Notes: generated by a model not told the origin, from the sequence alone. 64,000 nt of DNA from Gigaspora rosea (GCA_003550325.1 QKWP01001923.1:1-64000), one strand, 5' to 3'. Positions 22,569 through 34,261 are shown, numbered from the stretch's first letter. A program made the numbers and translations.

Positions 22569-24000
22569 TTATAATTTATCAATAGCTCTCATAGCCAATT
22601 CATAGGCCACGAAAGTAGATGCATTAACAGGTGCAGCACGTAGCATGCATGCACCAAATCCTTTAAAAAATCCTTTTGCACCTTCGTTTCTATAAACTTT
22701 CACGAAACAATCTATGGTACTTTTATATTGTCTTGTTTGAGATGTAAAACCATCAGTTTGTAATTTGCTTTTTACAACATCTATTGGATAAACAGGTATC
22801 CACATTCCAAATCCTTATAAAAGCGATATGTTAAAAATTTAATTATTTGATTCAAAGAAGATATATTTTTATATAAATTTTTTAAAATACCTGCAGCTGC
22901 ACCAAACAACAAAAGTTTCCATTTTGCAACTTGATCTCTCTTTTTGTTTTCTTCTATCATCGCACGTTGTAGCAAATATTCATATACAAAAAAGTATCCA
23001 CCAAATCCTTGAAATTCACGTATCATAGTAATCATTTGACCTTTATAAATTCCACGAATTCCATATGAAGAATAAATTTTCTTAATACAATCAATTGGTC
23101 CAGAATAAAATTGTGTCTGAGTTGGTTGTTTAGATGTGACTTGGATTTGAAGGCCTGTATATTATACATTAAACGTAAAATTGTAAAATTCAAAATTACT
23201 TATTATTAGTTCGTTTTACAAAAAACTTACGTGTACGAATATGTTCAACTGGTCCTAATAAATGAATATAAGTTAATATTAGGAAAAAATTTCATATATA
23301 TAAATTTCAATTAATTCTTATCATACCTGAAATTACAGAATTAACCAAACCAGCTGTTGCTCCTGATATATATAATTGCGGGTTCGTTAAAAAGGGATCT
23401 TTATTCTTTTCTCCATAATATCGTCTCATGTATCCTACTACTGCAAACTGAATTGATACACATGCTCCAATTCCTACTAAAGGTGTTAATGTTCCCTAAT
23501 TTTTATAAATTTATTCAATAAAACTTTGTAAAATTGCGATTAAAAAATTTTTGGTAAAAATATATGTAGAAATTAACCTTATAAAATGCGCCAAACCCTT
23601 CTTTACTAGTTTTTCGTACACAATCTAACATATTAGAATACAAAGGTGGCTGTCCAGGTTTCGGTGCTGGTTGCGTTTGAAGTCTCTAATTATGCATATG
23701 TAAACATTAAACCGTTAAATCTTCATGTTACGCAATTAAATGTTCACGATTCTATAAATATAATAAATTCGAAAAAAAAAACTTACAACTTTAACCGTAT
23801 CAAATGGCTTTTCCAAGAAGTAAATTTAGTTAATAAATATTTTAATATTAATTCCGATATTAATTAATAGCATTAATAATACGTATTTATACCTGGCCAA
23901 CTAATACTTGCGCAATACCACCAACAGTACCGCCAAAAATATCTTTAATCGCTTTTACGGCTTCTCCATCACGAGAAATCATTACGTTGGCTTCTTCCAT
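22569..24000 (-). CDS. Ymc1-type mitochondrial carrier, copy C (complete, seven exons)
   Basis: 312-aa SLC25 transporter of the inner mitochondrial membrane. Exons on the minus strand: 24000-23893, 23807-23787 (21 nt), 23685-23578, 23495-23327, 23254-23231 (24 nt), 23154-22891 and 22813-22569 (stop TAA 22571-22569). All junctions are GT/AG and in phase. Signatures are PFDTVKVRLQTQ, GPVEHIRTRLQIQ and YPIDVVKSKLQTDG, the last very like Ymc1 (YPLDVIKS). ATG 24000-23998 is chosen because an in-frame TAA lies 60 nt upstream with no ATG between. The length is usual for the family. Intron positions equal those of copies A and B but sequence is clearly diverged, so this is the older paralogue. It has the short N-terminus (MEEANVMISRDGEAVKAIKD) without the decapeptide repeats of copy B. 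Confidence 0.93.
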
Positions 24001-24866
24001 TTTTCTAGTTGATATGCCTTTAAAGAAATGCACTAACACAAGAAAAAATATGGAGATTTATTTTATATAATGAATTTCTATTGAATGCAATTGTACTACA
24101 TACGTACGTGGTTTGTACGTAATCTTCGATCGTACAAAAAACTGTATTTACACGTGAATTTTCGCATGCGCCTGATAGTACCTAAATGAATTATGATTTT
24201 AACCAAGCCAAGTTTTTTTGCTTATACCACTAGTCGTTTAATATTCTGTGTTTAACATTCACCAGGTATTTTACTGATATATCTATTACATATATGCTAA
24301 AGAGTTTGCTTAAATCACACGACAAAGAATTACGGTACATTCGTATGCACATAAGAGGAAAGGCAACAAGCCATCATTTTGAAAACTCTATACAACTTTA
24401 CTTAAATGGTTGATGCATTTAAAGAATTATCCAAGATTTGGTATACGACCATTATTCGCATTAATCTAATTGGCGTGCATAAATATCAATTTACTTTTAA
24501 TTGATACACTAAAATAAGTTATTAATATGGTGTGTTTTAATTTTTAGTACCATAAGTAGATAAATTGATGTCTAATTTACAAGTTGATATAAATTAATGG
24601 TTTTAATTTATAGCAACTGTGTGAGTTAATAATTTAATTTATAGTAGGTAATACAATATTATAAGATAAAATCTATTGATATATAATGATTGAGAATTAA
24701 GCTAATGATCGAAGGATTTACAATCAGGTGTTTCTATATATGCACGGTTACACCAATTTTTAAACCACTTAGACTAGTTAGGACTGTTAAAAGTTCGGTC
24801 CTATCGGTCCTGCTTGTGCCTGCATATGATAACGTGATTACTAATACTAATAGATAATAATTTATA

Positions 24867-25080
24867 GGAAAATTCTATTTGCACCCGGGTGAAAGTCACC
24901 CAATATGTAATTTTTATTATACTATATAATACAAACTACTATAACAAACTAAAGATTCTATAGATTGGTTAGTTAGTGGTTAGAGTAGATGAATTTTAAT
25001 GATATATGAATTTATATTCTTTAGTATAATAAAAATTATATATCGGGTGACTTTCACCCGGGTGAAAATAGAATTTCCCC
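24867..25080. mobile_element. hAT-type MITE, 214 bp, 8-bp TSD
   Basis: TIRs of about 55 bp: GGAAAATTCTATTTGCACCC then GGGTGAAAGTCACCCAATAT at the left, and the complement of the right end, GGGGAAATTCTATTTTCACC then CGGGTGAAAGTCACCCGATA. The 8-bp duplication AATTTATA lies at 24859-24866 and 25081-25088. It sits 130 bp from a hAT transposase fragment. Confidence 0.9.
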
Positions 25081-25109
25081 AATTTATATCTTATTAATAT
25101 TATTAAATC

Positions 25110-25300
25110 TTTATTATACTTCTTTACTGCTATCACTAAAATATATATAAAATATAACAATCTTATTCTACATTCATTTTTAGGATTTCCACCCCAGACC
25201 AACTCTTATTATACTTCTTTACTGTTACCACTAAAATATATACAAAATATAATAATTTTATTCTATATTTATTTTTGGGATTCCTACCTCAGACCAACTC
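25110..25300. repeat. Tandem duplication of about 93 bp next to the hAT fragment
   Basis: TATTATACTTCTTTACTG...CAGACCAACTCT occurs at about 25115-25205 and again at 25206-25297, in direct orientation with scattered substitutions. The second copy runs into the hAT coding remnant. Confidence 0.75.
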
Positions 25301-25452
25301 TTTATATATAAAGATGCTTTTATTGATTCTTCAAGAAGGCTATGTTTGGCCATGGAAAAAGTATGTTCACAAGAAATGCTTGTAACTTGCAGCACAAAAT
25401 AATTAGCTGCTATCAAAGCTAAATTTGGAAAATAGTGGCTTTTGTTTTTCAC
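25258..25452 (-). pseudogene. hAT transposase C-terminal dimerisation fragment
   Basis: The minus strand reads KSHYFPNLALIAANYFVLQV followed by TSISCEHTFSMAKHSLLEES and IKASLYIKSWSE. This follows the hAT C-terminal pattern: YPxLAxxAxxYLxxxxTSxxxExxFSxA with downstream xLxxWS. Only about 60 codons remain. The RNase H-like catalytic core and BED finger are absent, so it cannot mobilise anything alone. The neighbouring 8-bp-TSD MITE (24867-25080) may belong to the same superfamily, but its termini cannot be tied to this fragment. Confidence 0.7.
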
Positions 25453-26089
25453 TACTATAGTGGATTAGTATATGGTTCTGTAGGTAGTAAAAGATTAATA
25501 GCTAGTTCATTCATTTGATTTTTCTAGATTCTGAAAATACCTTGTTTAGGTTCTATCTATTTGGTGATGATTAGCTTTTTAGATTTATACAAGCATGCTA
25601 CTGACTAATTAATTAATCAAAACTGTCCGATAACTATGTATTTATCATATTGCGTAAAATTAAAATAAATGATCGAATGTAATTTTACTTTACTTAATTA
25701 TAAAGAAAGGCGCAAAATTCTAAAGGTATCACAAATATTGCACTTAGTTTTCTAATTTTTTTTTAATTGAGAACTGTTCGTCGGAACTGTTTCAAAGTAT
25801 CTATGAATTAAGTTTCGATTTATATTTTTAATATAACTTTTTTCATCCAAAATAATGAATTTTCAAGTATTCTTGTAATATAACAAATCTGCACTATGAT
25901 AAATTACATAGTTAACTGGTATAGTTTTGATTAAATAGTCGATGTGACACCCCAGTATTGGTATGCTCCAACTGAGATTAATTAAAAAATCGTCTCACTG
26001 CTCATATGATATGTGATCATCAGTTGTATGATCAGCTTTTTTATATTTAAATGTCGTGCATACGCACTTGTTTGTCTAATTTAAAAAAA

Positions 26090-26805
26090 ATGTCTGATAC
26101 TGGCACCACCGAAGATGCTTCAACTAGCAAAAATATTTCAAAATCCAAAGTTTCTCAAGATGATCAAAATGCACAAAATGGTTCGGATACTCAAGAAAAC
26201 AATTTTTTAACACCTGAATTGGTTAAAATACATAAAAAATTAAATCCAAGAATGAGGAGATATTATGATAGATGTGAAAGTAATCAAGAAAAAATTGTTT
26301 TTTTAAATGCGATTAAGCTGGAACGTGAACAAGGAGTAAGTTTACTTGAAACCCACATATTTTTCATTAAGTTGTTATTTATTTATATATTTTTTTATAT
26401 TTTTTTTAAACTGGGCTAGCTTTTTCGCCGTTACTTCTGTCCATATCTTTAGGAACTTGAAATCAGCTCAATATTCAATGTGATTAGCATGCTCATTGCA
26501 ATTGCCATCACTGTGATTTCGAAATATATTAAAGATGAAAAGTAAAAGTCTATTCAAATTTTTTCGTTACCCTATATTGTGTTGTATTTGGGGCCCAAAT
26601 TTTTATTTTACTTCTAAAATTGCTGAGAGACGAATCTTTTACCTATAGATCTTCTTTAATTGTATTATTTCCAACATTTCTTGGTATAACATTAGCAATT
26701 GTTCTAGGAAATTTTGTTATTTCACCAACACTATCAATTTCATGGATAGGGATTGGCACTTCGTTTTCAAATCTTTTGCTTGAGACGAAAATATTATGCT
26801 ATTAA
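26090..26805 (+). CDS. Small two-helix membrane protein, three exons, family unknown
   Basis: Model: exons 26090-26335, 26453-26541 and 26649-26805, giving 163 aa. Junctions are GTAAGT...TTTAG and GTAAAAG...CTATAG, and phases fit exactly. Residues 1-80 are hydrophilic and Ser/Asp/Asn-rich, ending in a charged stretch (LNPRMRRYYDRCESNQEK). Residues about 86-105 (ISSIFNVISMLIAIAITVIS) and 115-137 (LIVLFPTFLGITLAIVLGNF) are predicted membrane helices forming a hairpin. If the second intron is retained, a TAA at 26543 ends the protein after the first helix. An in-frame ATG at 26051 would add 13 residues. 26090 is preferred for its A-rich context and MSDT start. I do not recognise the family. Confidence 0.55.
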
Positions 26806-27329
26806 TGCCAGGTCATACTATTTTTTATTTCTTAATAATAAATTTGCAAGGAAATAAATATTAATGATCAATTAACATGCTTCAACCAGATTACGCTTTT
26901 CATAGATTTGTTTTGATAAAATATGGTTGCGTATGTAAGATAAAAGCCTGTGATAAATCCTATGAGCAAACCTTTTGAATGATTACAAGGTCTGCTTGTA
27001 ATTGAATTATAGTCAGGGTGAATCTCTAGTTTTATAATAATAGTAAAAATTTGTCCCATATGTTGTATTAAGCATACAAACAATACATAAATACTGGCGT
27101 AGTAACTCGTATTGAGATTGTCAACTCAAAAATTAGAGTAATTTGTATAATGCAGTATGGTATCTTACATCTTTGCACATTTCAAATTCATTTCAATTTA
27201 AAAATGACATGTGTAGTTTTTAATAAGATTTTGATTGGATGTTTTGCTGACTATTTCCTTATTGATAAAGCCTTGTACCCACGTGATTTTGAAATTTTAA
27301 TCATAATAGGGTTAGGGTTAGTTTAATGC

Positions 27330-27725
27330 CCAGGGTTAGATATTGGAACCGATTATCGTAATCGGATTTATAACCGGATCAATTCGGTTATATATTATAA
27401 CCGGGTTAAGAAGTTTTTAGGTCGATGAATCGGATTTATTATAATGGTTTTAATCGATTATGATAACCGATTACTGTAATTATTTTATTATACCGAATCA
27501 ATAACTTATCGAATTCGGTTGAAGAATCATTCGGCAAATTTTTTTTAGGTGTCCCAGAATTTATGAAAACAGCTGTAATCGGTTGATTATAACCGGTTCT
27601 AATCGATTAATCGGTTACCTATAACCGGTTCTAATCGATTAATCGGATTTATTATAACCGATTAATCGGTTGATTATAACCGGTTCTAATTTATTAATCA
27701 ATTGATTATGATCGGTTATATCCTT
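27330..27725. mobile_element. TAACCGGTTA / AATCGATT word island
   Basis: Some 400 bp are built from AACCGGTT, ATAACCGGTTCTAATCGATT, TAATCGGTT and CGATTATAACCG, in both orientations. The left edge is GGAACCGATTATCGTAATCG and the right edge ATGATCGGTTATATCC. A spacer at about 27535-27575 is unrelated. Non-coding. It is preceded by a TTAGGGTTAGGG-like tract at 27308-27320. Confidence 0.6.
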
Positions 27726-28059
27726 GTAAAAAATTTTTTAAGAGGACAGATAGCTAGAGGCAAGTCAAACTTTCAGAAACCAAAGCTTTTGGTGCTAAAG
27801 TTTAGGTAATTGGTATCGAATGAGATAGCTCAAACATCGAGCATCATTTTTGTATCAATTCACAATTGTTAACAATTACATTTGGAGAAATGCTTGAGAA
27901 CGGCCTTAATCTTATCTTTTTGCTGAATCATTGTGAACACGGCATCAACCTTAGGCCGTCTGGAGTTAATTTTTTGGTTAATATCACTTCTCCCCTTCCC
28001 CTTTGATGCCCCCCGGTAAAATGAACATATAAAAAAGTAAAAATTAAAATAATAAAAAT

Positions 28060-28175
28060 ACCGTATGCCCACAAAATAGCGCGATGGGATGTGGTATCGA
28101 ATTTCGGCCTAAATTAAGCTTAATCAGACCGAAATTCGAAACCTCACCCCATCGCGTTATTTCGCGGTTATACGG
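28060..28175. mobile_element. 115-bp hairpin MITE, CCGTATxACCGCG family
   Basis: The arms ATAGCGCGATGGGATGTGGT and ATCGAATTTCGGCC pair almost perfectly with GACCGAAATTCGAAACCTCA and CCCCATCGCGTTAT. The termini ACCGTAT and ATACGGC match the element at 21887-22272. The loop is AAATTAAGCTTAATC. Confidence 0.75.
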
Positions 28176-28545
28176 CAAATATAAAAATAAAACAAATAAT
28201 TTAAAATGAATAAAATAATTTAAAAAATAAAAAAATAATTTAATATAAAATAAAATAATTTAAAAAATAAAATAAATAATTTAAAATAAATAAAATAAAA
28301 TAATTTAAAATAAAATCAAATAATTTACAAATAAATTAAAACGAATTAAAAAAATAAAAAATAAAAAAATAAAAAAATAAAAAATAAAAAAATAAAAAAA
28401 AATAAAAAAAATAAAAAAATAAAAAATAAAAAATAAAAAAAAATAAAAAAAAATAAAAAAATAAAAAAATAAAAAAAATAAAAAAATAAAAAAATAAAAA
28501 AAAATAAAAAAATAAAAAAATAAAAAAAAATAAAAAATAAAAAAA
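28176..28545. repeat. A-rich (AAATAA)n low-complexity satellite
   Basis: Continuous runs of A interrupted by single T, with TAATTTAAAATAAA-type units at the left. A second block of the same kind (AATAATAAAA units) is at 28755-29040. No coding sense. Confidence 0.9.
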
Positions 28546-28550
28546 GGATT

Positions 28551-28751
28551 AGTCTAATTGTAACAATATGTTAAGCACCTTATTTGTAACTAGGGTAACT
28601 CCTGTTGCAATTTTACCAAAAAATGATCCTCTTACAATTTTTGTATTAATTTTGATTTTAACTCTAAATCTAACTCTAACCCTATTTCTAATTTTTACCC
28701 TAACCCTAATAATTTTATGGATGTAATGTAACAGGTTGTTACAAATAGATT
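28551..28751. mobile_element. MITE between two A-rich satellites, with telomere-like interior
   Basis: The left end AGTCTAATTGTAACAATATG and the complement of the right end, AATCTATTTGTAACAACCTG, are imperfect inverted repeats. The interior holds TCTAACTCTAACCCTA and TACCCTAACCCTAATA (about 28665-28712). Confidence 0.6.
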
Positions 28752-29057
28752 ATTTTATAAAAAAATAAAAAAATAATAAAATAATAAAAAAATAATAAAA
28801 TAATAAAAAAATAATAAAATAATAAAAAAATAATAAAATAATAAATAATAAAAAAATAAAAAAATAAAAAAATAAAAAAATAAAAAAATAAAAAAAAAAT
28901 AAAAATAAAAAAATAAAAAAATAAAAAATTAAAAAATTAAAAAAATAAAAAAATTAAAAAATTTATAAAATTAAAAAATTAAAAAATAAAAAAATAAAAA
29001 ATAAAAAAATAAAAAATAAATAAAAAAATTTAAAATAATTTTTAAAAGTAGATATAC

Positions 29058-29654
29058 TAGACCCTGGGTCAGATAGCGCAGTAGTTAGCGCTCCAGAGTC
29101 ACATTCGCAAGGTCGCCGGTTCGAGTCTAGTGGGTGACAAAAACTGTGTTAGGACCACAAATGGACAGGATCTACATCAAGGATTCACACTTCTTCCCCA
29201 TTTACGGATATGGTACTATAGCGATAAGAGCTGCATGACATAGCTACGATGGCCATGCGGTATCCAGAAAAGTAAAGAAAATCCGACAAGAGATGTCGTA
29301 AATATAAGGAAAATCTACTATAAAAGGAAATCGAGAAATATGTAAGAGGTACCTGACAATACCATGCCAACCAAAGATAGAAAGTGTTCTCGGGGTGTGG
29401 GAAAAACGGCTGACCTATATAGTGCACCAGCAGTCATTGACGACCTTAAAGTTACCTAAGATCCACGAGGTACGGGGCATCAGGGCGTGGTGGGCCTGCT
29501 GGATCCCCCAGGATAATCAGACGATTGGAGGAAGGTACAGGTTAATTAAAATAGAAAACCCCTAAATGTAAAAATGTAAAGTAAGACCTTTGAAATTTGA
29601 AAAAGAGCGCCACCCGCGCCCCTAGCAATAGAACTAGAGTTTAAATAAAAAAAA
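29058..29654 (+). mobile_element. tRNA-derived SINE, about 597 bp, with 14-bp target duplication
   Basis: The head is tRNA-like. RNA polymerase III box A, TAGCGCAGTAG, is at 29074-29084, and box B, GGTTCGAGTCT, is at 29118-29128, at tRNA spacing. A D-arm-like stem (GCGCAGTAGTTAGCGC) is visible. The tail is A-rich (TTTAAATAAAAAAAAAAAA). AAAAGTAGATATAC flanks it at 29044-29057 and 29655-29668. The body of about 500 bp has higher GC than its surroundings and includes GGATCCCCCAGGATAATCAG near 29501. The small minus-strand frame at 29185-29427 is probably incidental. The near-identical duplications mean a recent insertion, into an A-rich satellite. Confidence 0.85.
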
Positions 29655-29669
29655 AAAAGTAGATATACA

Positions 29670-30675
29670 TAAATTATTTATTATATGATATGCATTGCAA
29701 ATTTTTTTGTATAGCAGATTATATAGTAAATACAACTCTAATTGGGTAATTACCTTTTTTGAAAATAATTTTTTTTGTATAATCCTAGCAAATTTGAAGC
29801 TCTCTAGCAAATTTAGCTATATAAAGAAGTATATTTTTATAAAATAATACAATCTCTAAAAATTTTACTACTATAAATAGAAGATTTACTCTGTATATTA
29901 CTTAATTTTAGTAAAAATTAATAGTGGTTTTAAAAACTTTTTTTAATACCTTATTTTAATTTTATACATGAAATCCTATTGTACTACAAAAATTATATAA
30001 TAAATAATCAATATATACTCTACCCTTAAAAAAATAACAAAAAAAAATAAATAACAAAAAATAAGCTAAAATTTTAGTTACTATTTTGCTATCTTCTTAT
30101 ATATCTTTATTTTAGTTTGCAATAAAATGATTTTAAAAAAACTGCTAAAAAAAAGCTTTCAAAGTGTTTTTTTTATTTACTTGTAAAGAGCTAAAGAACT
30201 AGTATTAATAAGTAAAAAGAAATATTTAAATAAATGTTTAACTTCAATTTTATATTTTTTATTAAACTCTTTTTAACAATTATTTGTACCAAACTTTTCA
30301 AAAAGGCCAACCTATAAAAACTATATATTTAATATATAAAATAGCAAATTGATTCTACTAAATAGTAGCTGAAACTCAAGGCTATTTATTGAAAAACTGA
30401 AATACCACAGAAAAAGGAACCTGGAACATCTTTAGACAAACTTGATAAATATAGTAACTTGAACCAAATAACAAAATCATTAATTAGTTAACTAATCTAA
30501 TATAACTAAGCATAATTAGTTAACTAAGATTATTTTAGTTGGTCCAGATTAAATACATACTTTTTTTAAATCCTAGCGTTATAATAAACTAATGCATCTG
30601 TAATCAGTATTGGCATTGGATGTATGTCCAATAATTTTGAAAAAGTAAAATTTTATATATCCAACATTTTTTTAA
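29670..30675. other. AT-rich stretch, nothing recognised
   Basis: No coding block, element end or RNA gene could be supported. Composition resembles the decayed transposon tracts at 39-42 kb. Confidence 0.5.
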
Positions 30676-30679
30676 ATTA

Positions 30680-30928
30680 TTGAACATATAGGGTCTGTAT
30701 CTTGAAAATGACCTTATGGGACTGTGTAGATTTTATGAATAAAAATTAAAATTCTAGCTATCCAGTAATCCAATTCATATAAATATTTTATATTTTGTAG
30801 AACTCACTGAGCTCTACAAAATAAAAAAATATTTACTTGAATTGGATTATTGGATAGCTAAAAATTTTAATTTTTATTCATAAAATCTACATAGCCCCGT
30901 AAGGTCATTTTCAAGGCACAGACCCCAT
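30680..30928. mobile_element. Near-perfect 240-bp palindrome
   Basis: GGGTCTGTATCTTGAAAATG with ACCTTATGGGACTGTGTAGA at the left pairs with ATCTACATAGCCCCGTAAGG then TCATTTTCAAGGCACAGACC at the right. The centre, at about 30818, is CTCACTGAGCTC. A diverged core copy is at 17640-17800. It would fold into one long hairpin. Non-coding. Confidence 0.8.
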
Positions 30929-31375
30929 ATGTCCAATGACAATACTGCCTGTAATATTCGACTTTAATTTACTGGTTTTTAAACTTCCAGTTTCGCGCAT
31001 TTCACCAGTTTCGCTATATTTCATCAGTTTCACTTTGAAATTTTGTATGCCAGTTTTTTTATACCCGAGTGATCTTTAGAGTTATACCTAATAACTATAG
31101 CATTAACACAAACACAGATGAAATAGTTATGTTAGAATTTATGAAATAAATTCTATGTTAAAACGAATAAATAAATATTTTAATTGGTGGTATAAATACA
31201 ATCTTGTATACATCTTATACATATATGGAGTGAAATTTAAATGGGTTAGGTTACAATATACAGTACGTACTATCAAGATGCAGCAGGTAGATCATATATA
31301 TTGTACCTCCTATATTATTCCTTCACATGATTATGAATGGAGAATTTTTATTGGTTAATCCTATTATTAAAAAAA

Positions 31376-31685
31376 ATTTTCAAACCCAACTTTATTGACC
31401 CGGCCGGAATATAAAAACCAAGTATATAATTTTGTATGGCCTAATTTATAAAATTTTACTAATTAATTCTAACTAACTTATATAATATTTCTAAGTTTAG
31501 TATGACTGTATCATGCAGCTACTTTAATTTTGGTGATCTTTCTGTATAATTCATTTCAGGAATATGAAAAATGAAATTTGAATCTTAGTATATATATGTG
31601 TTGTTTAACTCTTTTCCATTATTTGCTCAATTGAAAGGAGATTATGTTAAATATAAATTTAAATTGAAGTGGCCTTAATATTGAT
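31376..31685. mobile_element. Two joined element ends of the TAAGGCCA type
   Basis: At 31376-31437 an inverted left end (complement AGGCCATACAAAATTATA with CTTGGTTTTTAT) matches 14079 on. At 31440-31682, CTAATTAATTCTAACTAACT through ATGTTAAATATAAATTTAAA to AGTGGCCTTA matches the right end of the 4054-5849 element. Truncated, non-coding. Confidence 0.6.
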
Positions 31686-31689
31686 AAAT

Positions 31690-32640
31690 ATATTTAGATT
31701 TTTAATTTTATTCTAAAATTTAGGATTTGCTAAAGCCTTGTACCCATATAATTTTTTATATGTAAATTAGCCAATAGAATTACAAAATTTTGTTTACATG
31801 AAGAAATTAAAAATCAAAAAAATGCAAAAATATAAAATGATAATCTAAATTCATTTTGGTGCATTAATAAAAACTATAGAAAAAGCAATTTTATCTATAT
31901 ATATATATATATTTTTTAATGGTAAACTAACTCTACCTCTAATTATAACTAAAATTTTAAAAGCTATAAAGTACAAGGCTTAGCGATTCCCAAATTTAGA
32001 ATTTTTTAAAATTTTCAATTTTGATAAAGATAAAAAAATCATGGTACCTATCCTAATTTTTATAAATTTAAATAAAACAAGTTATATTATGTACTATTAA
32101 AAGTTATAGATAACTGAATAAAATTTTACTTTCTAAAATTTTAAATTATTTGGTTTAATTTTCATTCCAGAATAGCTTTTTTCTTTCAAAAAATTAATAT
32201 TTCTTTGTAGATCACTTTTTCGTATATGTTTTAAACTATATTTTGATTGTAGAGACAAATTTTAATAATAAAATATCAAAAGTTGTTTTATAAAACTTAT
32301 ATTTTTTGACTTATTCTACAACTTTTATTAGTAAAACAAAGTTGATTGTTTTAATAAAATTTCATGTAAATAGTATTATCAGCTTTTTTATTTATCTTTC
32401 TTAAAATCTAGGTTAGTTTAAATTAGGATTTGTGTTAGAATATAGAATATAGTAAAATTTAGCAAAAAATTTTTTAATTAGAAACTAAATATGGTTTTAT
32501 AGATAAATTTTGATTTATTATAAATTTTTAAAATTTTTATTGTTTTCTTCATTTTCATATTGTACAACATTATATCTAATTCTTTAATGTAATTAGCAAT
32601 TAAATATTGGACTTAATTAGGCATCGCACGCTGCGATGTG
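31690..32640. other. AT-rich spacer, nothing recognised
   Basis: No exon-like block or element end. A related pair of sequences at 32700-32870 and 59530-59650 (AACAAAAAAAACTTCTTGCA / AACAAAAAAAAAACTCCTCG, then AATTTTG...) shows that a diverged repeat begins near 32640. Confidence 0.4.
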
Positions 32641-33179
32641 CTTGTATATCGCACCTCAACGATCTACCAATTAAATTTAAAGATCAGGTGTAACGTGCAA
32701 ATTTTCTTTGTGTAACAAAATCAAGAAAATTTGTAATATCAAAAAATTTCATCTATTTAATTACCTTTCATGCTCTAACAAAAAAAACTTCTTGCAAAAT
32801 TTTGTGTATACTATTATCTATTCTAACTTCTAACACTAACCCTTACCTAACCTTATATTAATTTAAATTTTTGTTATATAGAACATTTGTTACACAGATC
32901 TACAAAATATGTTTACATATATGTGTACGATGAATTAGCATATCGCAGGGTGCGTTGCATATATTTATTCTTAAATATTACTATATTTATTATTAGCAAC
33001 AAATAAATTTATTTAATTTAATAAATTTTTTTTATTTTAAGAGAAAATGTTTTTCATGCATCTGTACGGTTGTGCACCCTTGGGATTCACCACTCTGATG
33101 ACCCATATTAGATATGCAAGCACGCAATTTTTTTTCGTACTGTATATTTATTTTTTTATTTTTTTTTATTTTTTAGAAG

Positions 33180-34260
33180 GATTCTCAATATCATTCTTTG
33201 AAGTTCTTTTTGGCTTTCTGGAGATTTTTGGAATAGTTTTTGTTGCTCTCTTGGTAAGGTTTTTCTTTTTTTTTGTTTTTTTTTATGTTTACTCTTGTTT
33301 TAGACACTTTTATATTGTTTTAGATATTCTTCTGGATGACTTACTAGTAGTTCTTCAAATTATCATTGTTCTCTGATGAGGCATTTTTTTCTTCTTGCAT
33401 TTAATTTTTTTCGGTATTTCTTGTGCTTGTTTTTTTCTGGTATTTTTTGTTTAAGTATTTTTCAGTGAACTTGTGTTATTTTCTGGTGATTCTTCTCGAA
33501 TTTGTATCGTTCATCTTTATATTCAAAGTTTCGTTGTTTTCTGGTGAAGTATTTTTTTCTTGCATTCAATTTTTTCAGTGTTCTTGTATTTATTTTTTTT
33601 CTTTCCTGGTATTTCTTGTTTAGGTAATCTACAGTGGACTTGTATCATTTTTTGGTATTCTTTCCTAATTTGTATAATTCTCTGGTGAGCCTTTACTAGT
33701 AGTTTTTCAAATTTTCGTTGTTTTCTGATGAGGCATTTTTTTTTCTTGTATTCAATTTTTTTTTGGTGTTTCTTGTATTCATTTTTTTTCTAGTATTTCT
33801 TGTTTAGGCGTTCTTTGATGGACTTGCATCGTTTTTTGTGATTCTTCATTGTTCTCTAGTGAGTCTTTACTAGTAGTTCTTTAAATTTTTAGCATTTTCT
33901 GGTAAGGCATTTTTTTTCAATTTTTTTTTAGTGTTACTTGTATTCATTTTTTCTGGTATTTCTTGTTTAGGCGTTCTTTGGTGGATTGCATTATTTTCTG
34001 GTAATTTTTTGTTGAATTTCATTGTTTCTAGGGAGTCAGGGAGTCTTGTAATTATTATTTTTTTTATTTTTTTTTCTCTTGATGTTTCTTGTATTTACTA
34101 CTAACTTTCTTTTTTATTTTAGACATTCTTTCGGTAGACTTAGCGTTATCGTTTCCTAGTGATTGTTAACTTTTCATAATTTTTTATCGACTTTGTATCA
34201 TTTTTTGGTAATTCTTTGTCAATTTATATTATTCTCTGGTAAGTTTTTTTTTGTTTTGTA
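33180..34260. repeat. Degenerate tandem repeats of about 180-190 bp (pyrimidine-rich on +)
   Basis: Five or six units share TTTCTTGTATTCATTTTTT, TGGTATTTCTTGTTTAGG, TCTTTGGTGGACTTGCAT, TTCTCTGGTGAGTCTTTACT and AGTAGTTCTTCAAATTTTCG. On the minus strand they would encode a Lys-, Glu- and Asn-rich repeat continuing the frame at 34262-34558, but stops are common. Confidence 0.65.
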
Positions 34261-34261
34261 T

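Noticed and set aside
28660-28712. Interstitial or true telomere
   Set aside because: Repeats are short, irregular and embedded inside a MITE. No terminal array of TTAGGG is present anywhere in the window.
29063-29135. tRNA gene
   Set aside because: Boxes A and B are present, but acceptor pairing is poor. The unit continues into a 500-bp tail with an A-run and target duplication, so it is a SINE head.
33047-33376. 109-codon plus frame rich in Phe, Leu and Val (membrane-protein-like)
   Set aside because: It is the reverse of a purine-rich tandem repeat; hydrophobicity follows from T-rich sequence.
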